Virus record (IMG/VR): IMGVR_UViG_3300005529_000059
Location: 1-44,438 of that record
From: a virus
Reading direction: 5' to 3' (one strand)
Length of the DNA stretch: 44,438 bases
The position numbers and the translations under genes are program-made. The notes beneath the pieces are model-generated. The model did no database searches, had not been told where the DNA came from, and saw only the letters and a list, made by a program, of their open reading frames with translations. Below, piece after piece: positions 28,488 through 37,047 of the stretch; positions within the stretch are counted from its first letter, which is position 1; every line of letters starts with the position of its first letter.

Positions 28488-29519
28488 ATGGCTGTTGCCT
28501 ACGATAACTCCGCCACTATTGACGGATTTGGAATCGCCACCTTGACTACCGGTTCCTTCACCATCGGCTCCGGCGCTAATCGCGCTGCTCTTTTGGGACT
28601 TGGAATCTACAGTGCGACGGCGAGCGCGATTTCCGGTACGTGCGCGGGGACATCGGGCAGCATCATCACCGGAACTACAGAACAGGCGCTCAGCATGACG
28701 AGCATCCTGATTGGAGTGACGGCTCCAGCATCGGGGTCCAAGACGGCCCATGCTCAATGGACAACATCGGCCTCGGCGTCTCTCGGTGTGATTACCGCGA
28801 CAGGCGTCAATCAAACCACGCCATTCAACAACGGTACAGCAAACAGTACGGGAACCGGAAGCTGCAGCGTGACCGTGACCAGCAATAGCGGAGATTTAAC
28901 GTCAACGGTCGGCATCAACTCGGGAGCGGGCTCGAATCAAACAACCAATCAGACCAAGAAAACGACCGATTTTGCCTGTATGGATATCGGCCCCGGAACT
29001 GGCAGTACAACTCATACATGGACTGGAACCTCGAACAATAACGTTTCGGGGGCGAACTTTGCTCAGGTGTCATCGAATAGCGGTGCGCTGTTTCGCCAGA
29101 CTCCGATGACGGGATTAGGGGTCGGCGGTCCATTCTTTTCAGATCCTATGGCGACGTCCGGCAGATTCAAGCATCGTCAGTATTTGAGACGCGCTTTCGC
29201 TTCCGATATTCACCGCTTGATTGTTGGCATCGACCGAGAACACCTCACGGATCTGTCGCTGGAATTTGAGATCCAGATTTACGTTTCCGATTATGCCGAC
29301 GGGGATTGGCTATTCTACGGCGCGGCCGGAAATCAGGGACGCCGATTATCCGACCGGTACTTAAAAACAGGTCTGATTTACCATCACATCCCTGACGAGG
29401 TTCGATATTTGACCGCCGTTCTGTGGTCGAACCGGCTAATCCATACACGATGTTTTGTTGAAGCCGATCAATCTATTGTCCTGCCCAATAAGCGTATTTT
29501 CATGCCGAGGGCCGCATGA
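28488..29519 (+). CDS. Virion protein with Thr/Ser-rich beta domain
   Basis: This is 343 residues. The first 200 are Thr/Ser/Gly-rich with an Ig-like or jelly-roll alternation (ATLTTGSFTIGSGANRAALL, SVTVTSNSGDLTSTVGIN). The last 140 differ in composition: charged and globular (RAFASDIHRLIVGIDREHLT, YLKTGLIYHHIPDEVRYLTA). The two halves may be separate domains brought together by fusion. Probably an exposed virion protein. The end overlaps the glycosyltransferase start by four bases. Confidence 0.6.
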   Translation: MAVAYDNSATIDGFGIATLTTGSFTIGSGANRAALLGLGIYSATASAISGTCAGTSGSIITGTTEQALSMTSILIGVTAPASGSKTAHAQWTTSASASLGVITATGVNQTTPFNNGTANSTGTGSCSVTVTSNSGDLTSTVGINSGAGSNQTTNQTKKTTDFACMDIGPGTGSTTHTWTGTSNNNVSGANFAQVSSNSGALFRQTPMTGLGVGGPFFSDPMATSGRFKHRQYLRRAFASDIHRLIVGIDREHLTDLSLEFEIQIYVSDYADGDWLFYGAAGNQGRRLSDRYLKTGLIYHHIPDEVRYLTAVLWSNRLIHTRCFVEADQSIVLPNKRIFMPRAA

Positions 29520-30232
29520 ACCTTTTCATTGCGAATGTCTCGTACAACAACACGTTTCAGAATCTGAGTGCTCAACTACGAGCGCACCGGACTCCGGGTG
29601 TCGAGCAGATTCATCATTTTGAGTTGGCGTCGTCGCTCTTAACGTGGAGTTTCAATACGGCATGGGTCCATGCCTTGAACCTTCGGAAGTCGGCCGGCAT
29701 CACACACTTCCTCCTCTGGCACTCGGACGTGCAGCCGATGGGCGAGGACTGGTTGAGGGTGTTTCTCGATGAGTTCGAGAGTAATGAAGCGGATGTGCTG
29801 AGCGCGATTATCCCGATCAAGGATTCACGCGGGCTCACGTCAACGGCTCTCGACACGGATGAGTGGAGGCCGAAACGGATCACAACTCACGAAGCGAACG
29901 AAGTTCTCCCGGTATCGTGGACGAACGAACTCCTTCTCATCAACAGTGGCTTGATGCTGTGCGACTTCACAAAGCCATGGGTTGAAAAAATTTGCTTCAC
30001 GATGCGGGATGAGATTGTTCAACAGCCGGACGGGGAATGGGTGGTTCGCTGTGAGCCGGAGGATTGGAACTTCTCACGGCAGTGTCGGCGTCTCGGCTTG
30101 AAACTCGTCGCCACACGAGCGGTGACCGTGCAGCATCACGGCGCAGGGTGCTGGAGTTCCGCGAGTGTCTGGGGCGATCCGATCGATAAGCAAAATGAAT
30201 TTGCGACGGAAAAGGTCTTGATCGATGGCTAA
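29516..30232 (+). CDS. GT-A-type glycosyltransferase
   Basis: This is 238 residues, coupled to the upstream gene (ATGA). A Rossmann-like start leads to FLLWHSDVQP (residues 66-74), whose SDV acts like the metal-binding DxD region of family-2-type enzymes. Then come DVLSAIIPI, LINSGLMLCD and the late EPEDWNFSRQCRRLG block (residues 180-194), with VQHHG at about 205-209, the usual acceptor-base and metal-ligand end. It transfers a sugar from an activated nucleotide. Lying among virion genes, it may glycosylate a virion protein or host surface component. Confidence 0.7.
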   Translation: MNLFIANVSYNNTFQNLSAQLRAHRTPGVEQIHHFELASSLLTWSFNTAWVHALNLRKSAGITHFLLWHSDVQPMGEDWLRVFLDEFESNEADVLSAIIPIKDSRGLTSTALDTDEWRPKRITTHEANEVLPVSWTNELLLINSGLMLCDFTKPWVEKICFTMRDEIVQQPDGEWVVRCEPEDWNFSRQCRRLGLKLVATRAVTVQHHGAGCWSSASVWGDPIDKQNEFATEKVLIDG

Positions 30233-31601
30233 GGATGAAGTTGTTCGTGCGTCTACCGGCGTCATGCTGGACGTGTTTGTCCAGAATGCCGGGGCCACGA
30301 ACGGCGCGGGTCTGACCGGACTAACTCAGGCATCGAGCGGTCTGACCTGTTACTACCACGTCGATAATTCGAACACATCCGTTGCGATGACATTGGTGAC
30401 GGCGACACTCGGAACGTTCACCGCCAATGGGTTCATTGTCGTGGACGGTACGAATATGCCGGGGATGTATCAGTTGATGCCGCCAAATGCCGCATTCTCC
30501 AACACCACGGCACGCCGCGTAACCTTCTACCTCCAAGGTGTTACGAACATGGCTCCGTGTGTCCTGGAAATCGCGCTGAAAGGCGTGGATACCCAAGATG
30601 CGGTTCATGGCGGAATGTCATCTCTGCCGAACACCGCAGTCACGACAAACGCATCCCTTATTACGAGTGGAACCTCTACGGATCAACTCAGCGTGAGTGG
30701 CGGGAGAGGCAAAGCCGACGTCAGTTACTGGAATGGCACAGTCGTATCGACGCCAGCAACGGCGGGAATCCCCGACATCAACGTTAAGAACATCAATAAT
30801 GTGGCTGCGACGTCCGTCACGACCATCAACGCGAACCTCGGCACAACTCAAGCGATTACATTCGACGGGAACAATTATCAGAAAGTGGACCTTGTTGATA
30901 TTGCGGGATCTGCCGTGTCGGCATCATCGGCGCAACTCGGTGTGAACGTGGTGAATATTGCCGGACATGCGGCCACTTTAGACGCGAACAATCTGTTGCA
31001 AGTGGATCTTGTGGATATTGCCGGTTCGGCGGTCTCAACGTCATCAGCTCAACTTGGAGTCCAGGTCGTCAGCATTGAGGCAGCGGCCTACGACGCCAAT
31101 TTCAGTACAGCAATCGGGAACGGTATCGAAACCGTTTTAGCAATCGACGGTTCAGGAGAAGTCACAGTCGGAACGAACAACGACAAGACAGGCTACTCCA
31201 TTGGTACGGGAGGCATCGCGAGCAGTTCATTTGCGGCCGGAGCTGTAGACAGTTCCGCCTTCGCGCAAGGAGCAGCCGATAAGGCGTGGTCCACAGCAAC
31301 CCGGACCCTGACAAGTACGGGAGGCGTGTTCCGTCTCGCAAAGAATACCGCGCTCGCCAACTTCCCCTTCTTGATGACGGATTCCACCACGCACGCCCCG
31401 AAAACCGGATTAACGGTAACGGCAACGCGGCGTATCGATAACGGCAGTTTCGCCAGTTGTGCCAACTCCGCGAGCGAAATCGCAAACGGGTGGTACACGA
31501 TCAATTTGGCCGCGAGTGATTTGAACGGCGACACCATCGCGTTTCGGTTTACCGGAACGAATGCGGATGATCTCGACTTCACCGTGGTGACGCAGCCATG
31601 A
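30225..31601 (+). CDS. Large beta-repeat virion protein (tail/baseplate-like)
   Basis: This is 458 residues, overlapping the glycosyltransferase end by eight bases. An N-terminal domain to about residue 125 resembles baseplate upper-protein folds. The middle carries two copies of VDLVDIAGSAVS(A/T)SSAQLGV (around residues 222-245 and 261-284). A C-terminal domain covers about 355-458 (TGGVFRLAKNTALANFPFLM). Rich in Asn, Thr, Ser and Val, low in charge. Probably a tail spike or fibre component; the repeats suggest an elongated trimer. No enzyme motif. Confidence 0.6.
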   Translation: MAKDEVVRASTGVMLDVFVQNAGATNGAGLTGLTQASSGLTCYYHVDNSNTSVAMTLVTATLGTFTANGFIVVDGTNMPGMYQLMPPNAAFSNTTARRVTFYLQGVTNMAPCVLEIALKGVDTQDAVHGGMSSLPNTAVTTNASLITSGTSTDQLSVSGGRGKADVSYWNGTVVSTPATAGIPDINVKNINNVAATSVTTINANLGTTQAITFDGNNYQKVDLVDIAGSAVSASSAQLGVNVVNIAGHAATLDANNLLQVDLVDIAGSAVSTSSAQLGVQVVSIEAAAYDANFSTAIGNGIETVLAIDGSGEVTVGTNNDKTGYSIGTGGIASSSFAAGAVDSSAFAQGAADKAWSTATRTLTSTGGVFRLAKNTALANFPFLMTDSTTHAPKTGLTVTATRRIDNGSFASCANSASEIANGWYTINLAASDLNGDTIAFRFTGTNADDLDFTVVTQP

Positions 31602-31750
31602 ACGTGATTTTTGTGTGGTCGAAATATCAATCGCGGATTCCCTTAGCTCCTGGCCCTGTCATGGTCTGGAGACGATTGGGGACGCAGGGGCAAGCCCCGG
31701 TGATTAATCCCGATAACGGGTTTCTACCACTTCTGGGAACAGGAACATGA
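31598..31750 (+). CDS. Small hypothetical protein
   Basis: This is 50 residues with ATGA overlaps on both sides, filling the gap between the beta-repeat protein and the membrane protein. It starts MNVIFVWSKYQSRIPLAPGP. The tight coupling at both ends is the main evidence that it is real. Function unknown. Confidence 0.6.
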   Translation: MNVIFVWSKYQSRIPLAPGPVMVWRRLGTQGQAPVINPDNGFLPLLGTGT

Positions 31751-32013
31751 TCTGGATATTCATTTTCCTCCTGTTGATTGCCAATAACGCGATCTGGGTA
31801 TGGTTCTGGCGAGAATCCAAGGTTCAGACCGCCATTGAACCCACCGCGCTCGAAAAACGGGCGGCGGCGTTAGTGGCTTTCGAGGAAAAGCGGTCGCCTG
31901 ATGCCAGCGGGGAATTCAAGCGTCATCGGGTACTCGCGAAACTCATGGACGAATTTCCGCAAGCGGCTAAGCGCGATATTTCCGCAGCGATTGAGAAAGG
32001 ATTGCCCGAATGA
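31747..32013 (+). CDS. Small membrane protein next to terminase
   Basis: This is 88 residues. One N-terminal transmembrane helix (IWIFIFLLLIANNAIWVWFW) is followed by a charged cytoplasmic part ending HRVLAKLMDEFPQAAKRDIS, then AAIEKGLPE. The C-terminal pattern (helix, EFP, basic, AAIE) recalls phage holins of the LLH type, so this could be a second holin or a membrane anchor. It overlaps the terminase gene by four bases. Confidence 0.55.
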   Translation: MIWIFIFLLLIANNAIWVWFWRESKVQTAIEPTALEKRAAALVAFEEKRSPDASGEFKRHRVLAKLMDEFPQAAKRDISAAIEKGLPE

Positions 32014-33695
32014 CCGTGGCAGTCGAGACCCAGCAAACGCAAGTTCTTGAGAGCATCTTCCGCGTGAGACAGAAAGCCCGCACGGATCTGATGTTTTTGA
32101 TGAAAGCGTTACTTGGGTATAAGGACGTCAATCAGGAAGTTCACGGGCCGATCCTCTCGAAACTCCAGCAGTTCAAGGGTGGAACGGACAAACTCGGACC
32201 CAATGGTCAGATCGATTACGCTCCGTTCGTCGATAAGTGGAGACTCGAAGGCAAACGCTCGCGGTTAATTCTCGATCCTCGCGGTCATCTCAAAACCACT
32301 ATCATTTCCATTTCGCACGATATCCAGTGGATTTTAAACTATCCCGACATCCGCATCCTGATTACCACGGCCACCGGGGATCTGTCCGAGAAAGTACTGC
32401 GCGAACTCAAAGGACATTTTCAGTTTAACGAGCGGTTCCGCTATTACTTCCCGGACTTCTGTCCGCCGGCCAAACGGGCGGGCGACTTCGGCAACATGGA
32501 ATCGTTTACGGTTCCGAATCGTAAACGTGTCGCAAAGGAACCGACCGTATCGACATCGTCTATCGGAAAATCCGTCACTGGCTCTCACTTTGAAATCCTC
32601 GATTGCTGCGACATGGTGGACGAACAGAACTCCGCAACACCGGGAGGTATCCGTTCCGTCATCGATCACTTCGCGCACATGGACCCGCTCTTGGAACGTT
32701 CGGAGATTCCGCCCCATACCGGCTGGGTGAACATGGAAGGAACGCGGTACGACTTCGGCGACCTCTACGGGACGATCATCGACGCGCAAGAACAAACCCC
32801 GGAAAGCGAGAAGTGGGAAATCTCGATCAGAGACGCGGAAGTGGATGAAGCGACCGAGACAACCCTGTGGCCGTCCCGGTATCCGTGGCGCGTCCTGAAG
32901 GCCATGGAGGCCCGCATGGGTCCGCAGATTTACTCCGCACAGATGAGGAATAGACCGATTCCTGCCAGCGGTGGACTCGCGACATTGGAAGACCTCATCG
33001 GCATTTGGCGCTCGCGTTCGGACGTCAACACCCTCATTCCCGCGTTGAATCTGCACTGCACGGTAGACCTTGCGGCGATGGATCAGAAGAAAGCGGGAGG
33101 GGATTACATCGTCCTAACGGTCGCGGGGTTCACCCGTGAAGGCAAAATGGTGGTGGTCGATATCCGCAGAGGTCACTTCAATGAAACGGAAGTCATCGAC
33201 CAATTCTACTACCTTGCCCGACTCTACCCCGGCATTCTTGATTTTAAAGTGGAACGTGAAGCGTACTGGCGCACGCTTGCGCCTTTCCTTAAACGGGAAC
33301 AGTTCAAGCGCGGATTCCTGCCGCCTATTATTGATCTCCAGCGGGACAACCAGAAATCCAAACAGCAGCGGATTCAAGGATTGCAGCCGTGGTTCAAAGC
33401 GAAATTGATTTCGTTTGCGGCGGATCTTCCCTGTAGAACCGATCTCTTTCAGGAAATCACGCGCTTTCCGTCACAGTCGGTTCATGACGACATCCTGGAC
33501 ACGTTAGCGGATCAATTGCAGAACCGTGAAGGCGGCGTCAACTATGACGTGGTACCGGCACCGTGGTCACCGAAGATCGGCGACCCGGCGCCGGAAGATC
33601 GGTTCTTGGAATTTGATCCGTTTTCACACGAGGCGCAGTTCCTTCTCCAGCAGATCGGTGCGGGAGATTCGAATTACGACTGTAACGGCATATGA
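32010..33695 (+). CDS. terL: Terminase large subunit
   Basis: This is 561 residues. The ATPase half has a deviant Walker A, DPRGHLKTT (residues 89-97), as in T7-like terminases, and a Walker B-like hydrophobic-acidic stretch HFEILDCCDMVDEQ (193-206). The nuclease half has the RNase H-type first Asp at 353 (CTVDLAAMD), another at 365 (GGDYIVLT), and a late HDDILDTLADQL motif near residue 495. It pumps DNA into the prohead and cuts it. The portal gene follows with a four-base overlap. Confidence 0.9.
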   Translation: MTVAVETQQTQVLESIFRVRQKARTDLMFLMKALLGYKDVNQEVHGPILSKLQQFKGGTDKLGPNGQIDYAPFVDKWRLEGKRSRLILDPRGHLKTTIISISHDIQWILNYPDIRILITTATGDLSEKVLRELKGHFQFNERFRYYFPDFCPPAKRAGDFGNMESFTVPNRKRVAKEPTVSTSSIGKSVTGSHFEILDCCDMVDEQNSATPGGIRSVIDHFAHMDPLLERSEIPPHTGWVNMEGTRYDFGDLYGTIIDAQEQTPESEKWEISIRDAEVDEATETTLWPSRYPWRVLKAMEARMGPQIYSAQMRNRPIPASGGLATLEDLIGIWRSRSDVNTLIPALNLHCTVDLAAMDQKKAGGDYIVLTVAGFTREGKMVVVDIRRGHFNETEVIDQFYYLARLYPGILDFKVEREAYWRTLAPFLKREQFKRGFLPPIIDLQRDNQKSKQQRIQGLQPWFKAKLISFAADLPCRTDLFQEITRFPSQSVHDDILDTLADQLQNREGGVNYDVVPAPWSPKIGDPAPEDRFLEFDPFSHEAQFLLQQIGAGDSNYDCNGI

Positions 33696-35713
33696 GCACC
33701 GTACTTGACCAAGCCTTAGCCAGTATGCCGCTCACTGGAGCGGAACAGCAGATCAAAGAACCCACCGATCCGTGGACCGATGACATGGCTTGCAAAATCG
33801 CCGTGCAGGACTTCCTTGCGGCCGAACGCTACCGGAGCCAGAACCATGATTGGCGCTATCGGGTCTCGGATGAACTCTACCTCGCATGGGTTGCGCAGAA
33901 GTATTGGGAAGGCACGAAGATTCCACGAGCCTCGATTCCCGTGTTTCTCGCGTTTCAACAAGTCGAATCGCTTCTACCGAAACTCATGTCGGCGATCTTC
34001 TCGGACAATCCGTGGTTTGATGGCGAACCCGGACTCGGCGTTGCGGTCGAGATCATGCGGCAGTTCCGGGATAAGGTCCGCAATCAGCTTGATGATGCGC
34101 AAGTAAGAGAAACCTTCCGGCGAGCGATCAAAAGCGCGTTGATCTATGGAAACGGGATTACGGAACTCTCGTGGGTGTCACAGAAAAACAAGTCGCTGAA
34201 GTATGTCCCGACATGGAAGTTTCCTCAGCAACAACAAGGGAATGTTGTTAACTTCGCGAAAGCGAAACGAGTCTTGGAAAAGCGCGAGACGGAAGAGATT
34301 GAAAACCGTCCGGTCCTGAGCAACATTTCCATCAAAGATTTCTACTTCGATCCGAACGCGACCTCGCCGGTCATTCAAGATCCGTCCCACGGTTATGTGT
34401 GTATTCGGGTTTATAAAACGATTCAATTCCTCGACAGCCTGAGAGAAAACAAAGAATTCACGATTCCGAGTAAAGATGAACTCGCGAAAATGGCCCAACA
34501 GCGGCCGAGTGCCCAATCGGACACGACCAAATCCGTTGTCGAACTCATGAGATTCGGCTATTGGGCACCGCAGAACGATCAGACGAGCGATCCGGCCGGC
34601 AAACGGATCGAGTTAATTTCACGGGTCTCGAAAGACCGTGTCGTGTGGGTTCTCAATCGGACGAAGACGATTCTGAACAAGCCCAATCCGTATGGATTCA
34701 TCAACTATTACGATGCGTTCTACGCGGATGTCCCCGACAGAGCCTACGGCATGTCGATGTGCGATGTATTGGAAGGCGAGCAGCGGTTTAAAACTTCGCT
34801 GATTAATGCAAGAGTCGACGAACTCGCGCTCTCGATTCACGCGCCGGTCCAGTACAAACGGGGACTGAACATCCCGTCGTATCAACTGCGCACCCGTCCG
34901 GGTCAAATGATCCAAGTGGAGACACCGGGAGAGGATTACGTCCGCACCGAAATGGGCGGCATTACCCAGAATGCGTACATCGAAGACCAAGCCTCGGAAG
35001 CGCGGGCGCAGAAGATCACGGGACTTTCCGACCTTATTGCAAACGGTATGGGACAGGAGGGCGGCAACTCGGCATCCCGAACAGCTACGGGTATTGGCGC
35101 ACAGGTCCAGGCGGGGAGTTCCCGTATCCAGGGCTTACTGGAAACCTTGGAAGATACCTACATCGAACCGATTCTGAACGACACTGTTAAACTGAACATC
35201 CTCTTCCCGCCGTTGGGCACGAATGCCGCGCAGATTCAACAACTGCAGAACGTGAAACTTTACATGCGAGCCTCGGCCCGAATGAAGTCGCAGATGACGT
35301 TATTGCAGACGTTACCGCTCGTCCTTCAATCGATCCTGAATCCGGCGTTGATAACCCAAATGGGACAACAGGGAATCGGTCTGAACTGGAAAGAAATCAT
35401 GACGATGATTCTGGACACGACGGGATTCCAGAACCGGGCCGATTTGATCCGCAAGTTAACTCCTCAGGAAATCCAGCAGATGCAACAGCAGATGCAGGCG
35501 GAGGCGCAATTGAAAATGCAGATGCAGCAACAGCGGTTGCAGAGTCAACAGCAGCAGACCGACGCGAAACTGCAGCACTCGACACAGTTGGAGCAAATGA
35601 AACTCGACGGCAAACACGATATTGAAGAGACGAAAGGTAAACATGCGCTGGCGGCGGCACTCATCCCGACCATGATTGAACACGCCTTAGCGGGGAGTAC
35701 TTCTTCCGAATGA
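33692..35713 (+). CDS. Portal protein
   Basis: This is 673 residues, typical for podovirus portals. The N-terminal region fits the family (WRYRVSDELYLAWVAQKYWE, then FLAFQQVESLLPKLMSAIF). The middle contains the stem/crown-like region and TASRTATGIGAQVQAGSSRI, a signature-like segment of this portal type. The C-terminal 90 residues are Gln/Met-rich helices (IQQMQQQMQAEAQLKMQMQQ), a barrel-like extension. It forms the dodecameric DNA channel at one capsid vertex. Coupled to terminase and the following gene by ATGA overlaps. Confidence 0.85.
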   Translation: MSTVLDQALASMPLTGAEQQIKEPTDPWTDDMACKIAVQDFLAAERYRSQNHDWRYRVSDELYLAWVAQKYWEGTKIPRASIPVFLAFQQVESLLPKLMSAIFSDNPWFDGEPGLGVAVEIMRQFRDKVRNQLDDAQVRETFRRAIKSALIYGNGITELSWVSQKNKSLKYVPTWKFPQQQQGNVVNFAKAKRVLEKRETEEIENRPVLSNISIKDFYFDPNATSPVIQDPSHGYVCIRVYKTIQFLDSLRENKEFTIPSKDELAKMAQQRPSAQSDTTKSVVELMRFGYWAPQNDQTSDPAGKRIELISRVSKDRVVWVLNRTKTILNKPNPYGFINYYDAFYADVPDRAYGMSMCDVLEGEQRFKTSLINARVDELALSIHAPVQYKRGLNIPSYQLRTRPGQMIQVETPGEDYVRTEMGGITQNAYIEDQASEARAQKITGLSDLIANGMGQEGGNSASRTATGIGAQVQAGSSRIQGLLETLEDTYIEPILNDTVKLNILFPPLGTNAAQIQQLQNVKLYMRASARMKSQMTLLQTLPLVLQSILNPALITQMGQQGIGLNWKEIMTMILDTTGFQNRADLIRKLTPQEIQQMQQQMQAEAQLKMQMQQQRLQSQQQQTDAKLQHSTQLEQMKLDGKHDIEETKGKHALAAALIPTMIEHALAGSTSSE

Positions 35714-36147
35714 GCATCCCGATACGCACTCCAGAAGATTTAGTCGCGCTGTACGAAGCCGAACGTGCGGAAGATGACGCGATCAAAGCACGGGAAGACA
35801 TTGCGTTACTTCTTGAACAGCCGGGATGGAAACGCTTGGTGGAGTGGCTGTCCACCAAACGCGATAACGCCTTTCAGCAATTACGCGGGGTTCATGGAAC
35901 GCGCGATGTTTTAGCGGAATCCTTCCTCAAATGGCAGATCGTGGATTCCATGTTTGAAGACATCCAAGACTTCATCAAATTGACGATGGAGCACGGGGAA
36001 GAGATTCTTTCCCGCAGACAAACGACACTACAAGATGAATTTCTAAGGGAGCAATTGCATGGCCGATACGACGCAAGCGACAGTGGATCCCCAGCAGGCG
36101 GCAGCGGTGATCCAGCAAGTTCAACAGCAGACAGCGCCGGTTATTAA
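35710..36147 (+). CDS. Hypothetical protein between portal and scaffold
   Basis: This is 145 residues. Two-thirds is alpha-helical and charged (DDAIKAREDIALLLEQPGWK, WQIVDSMFEDIQDFIKLTME). The final 30 residues are Gly/Ser/Asp-rich and overlap the scaffold gene by 89 bases in a different frame. Its small size and position suggest a head-assembly helper. No family is recognised. Confidence 0.65.
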   Translation: MSIPIRTPEDLVALYEAERAEDDAIKAREDIALLLEQPGWKRLVEWLSTKRDNAFQQLRGVHGTRDVLAESFLKWQIVDSMFEDIQDFIKLTMEHGEEILSRRQTTLQDEFLREQLHGRYDASDSGSPAGGSGDPASSTADSAGY

Positions 36148-36829
36148 ACCTACCCCCGCGTTTCGGATCGAAACGAAGACGGGAGCGGTATTTGAGGGGC
36201 AGACCGAACAGGAAGTGTTACAGAAACTCGTCCAATCGGTCGAGAGCGGGTCGAATCACATCAAGGAACTCCGCTCGGAAGTCTCGACTCTGAGGCAGCA
36301 GGTGCAGCAGCCGAACCACCAGCAACAGCAAACCACGCAGAAGACCCCACAAGATCAATATTGGGAACTGTGGCAGAAAGACCCGCTCGCGGCCGATCGG
36401 TTTGCGGCTGCCGCCCGTTTGGGTGTTCCGGTGGAGCAGGTGGATGCGATCGAGCGCCAGACGATTCAAAGCGCAGCGGTATCCCAACAGCAAGCCGCCG
36501 CGACGGAATTCATGCAGCGGTGTCCGGATTTTCCGGCCGGTGACGTGGCTGCGGCTCAAGCCTTGGCGCAACGGCTACAACAGCGGTTCCCGGGACAGAT
36601 CCCGACCGCCGATCATCTGGAACTCGTGTATAACGATCTCGTCCGCGCTGGAGCGGTGAAGCCTCAGGATGTTCCGATACAGGAAGTGGTCAATCAGCCG
36701 AAGCCCATTCCTTCTCTCGGATCGTCTCAACAACAGCAGGCCGTGGACTTTGAGCGCCAGTTCCGCCAGTTGACTCACGATCAGCAGAAGCGGGTTATTG
36801 AAGAACTCGCCGCACGCGGACACCGGTAA
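36059..36829 (+). CDS. Scaffolding protein
   Basis: This is 256 residues, Gln/Ala/Glu-rich and mostly helical with a coiled-coil stretch (HIKELRSEVSTLRQQVQQPN) and a basic C-terminal helix (FRQLTHDQQKRVIEELAARG), the part that usually binds capsid subunits. It lies directly before the major capsid gene, the standard position. GGGAG precedes the ATG at suitable distance inside the upstream gene. The function rests on composition and position. Confidence 0.75.
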   Translation: MADTTQATVDPQQAAAVIQQVQQQTAPVIKPTPAFRIETKTGAVFEGQTEQEVLQKLVQSVESGSNHIKELRSEVSTLRQQVQQPNHQQQQTTQKTPQDQYWELWQKDPLAADRFAAAARLGVPVEQVDAIERQTIQSAAVSQQQAAATEFMQRCPDFPAGDVAAAQALAQRLQQRFPGQIPTADHLELVYNDLVRAGAVKPQDVPIQEVVNQPKPIPSLGSSQQQQAVDFERQFRQLTHDQQKRVIEELAARGHR

Positions 36830-36840
36830 ATCAGCGGGGG

Positions 36841-36896
36841 CTTAACGCCCCCGTTAAACCGTTCACTAGATTCCCCGCTAATCTCTAATCTATAAC
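36841..36896 (+). promoter_or_regulatory. Candidate late promoter PL2 for the capsid gene
   Basis: The same 18-base element as PL1 (36841-36858) lies 32 bases upstream of TATAAC (36891-36896). There is no recognisable -35 box here (TAGATT at the expected place), so an activator bound to the TTAACG-CCCC-CGTTAA palindrome is a good explanation. In this copy, GGGGG before the element lets it also form a CGGGGGC/GCCCCCG hairpin (36835-36853) right after the scaffold stop. Confidence 0.65.
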
Positions 36897-36901
36897 CAAA
36901 C

Positions 36902-36982
36902 TGTCCGCGAACCGGACACGCCCCCTTCGTTGACGCGAACCGTCACGAAGGTTCATTCACACTCAGCCGGGTGTGCGTGAAT
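36902..36982 (+). promoter_or_regulatory. Structured leader of the capsid message, three hairpins
   Basis: H1 is TGTCCG-CGAAC-CGGACA (36902-36918). H2 is CTTCGT-t-GACG-CGAAC-CGTC-ACGAAG (36925-36950). H3 pairs ATTCAC at 36955 with GTGAAT at 36977-36982, with ACAC/GTGT inside. H1 and H2 share the same five-base loop CGAAC. The start site predicted from PL2 is about 36903, so the hairpins form the 5' end of the message, where they could stabilise it or bind a protein. Confidence 0.6.
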
Positions 36983-37047
36983 CCGAACGATTCCGCCTCT
37001 TCAGTCTGAGCCAAACCATAACCCCTTCTCTCTTAGGAGACACCGGT

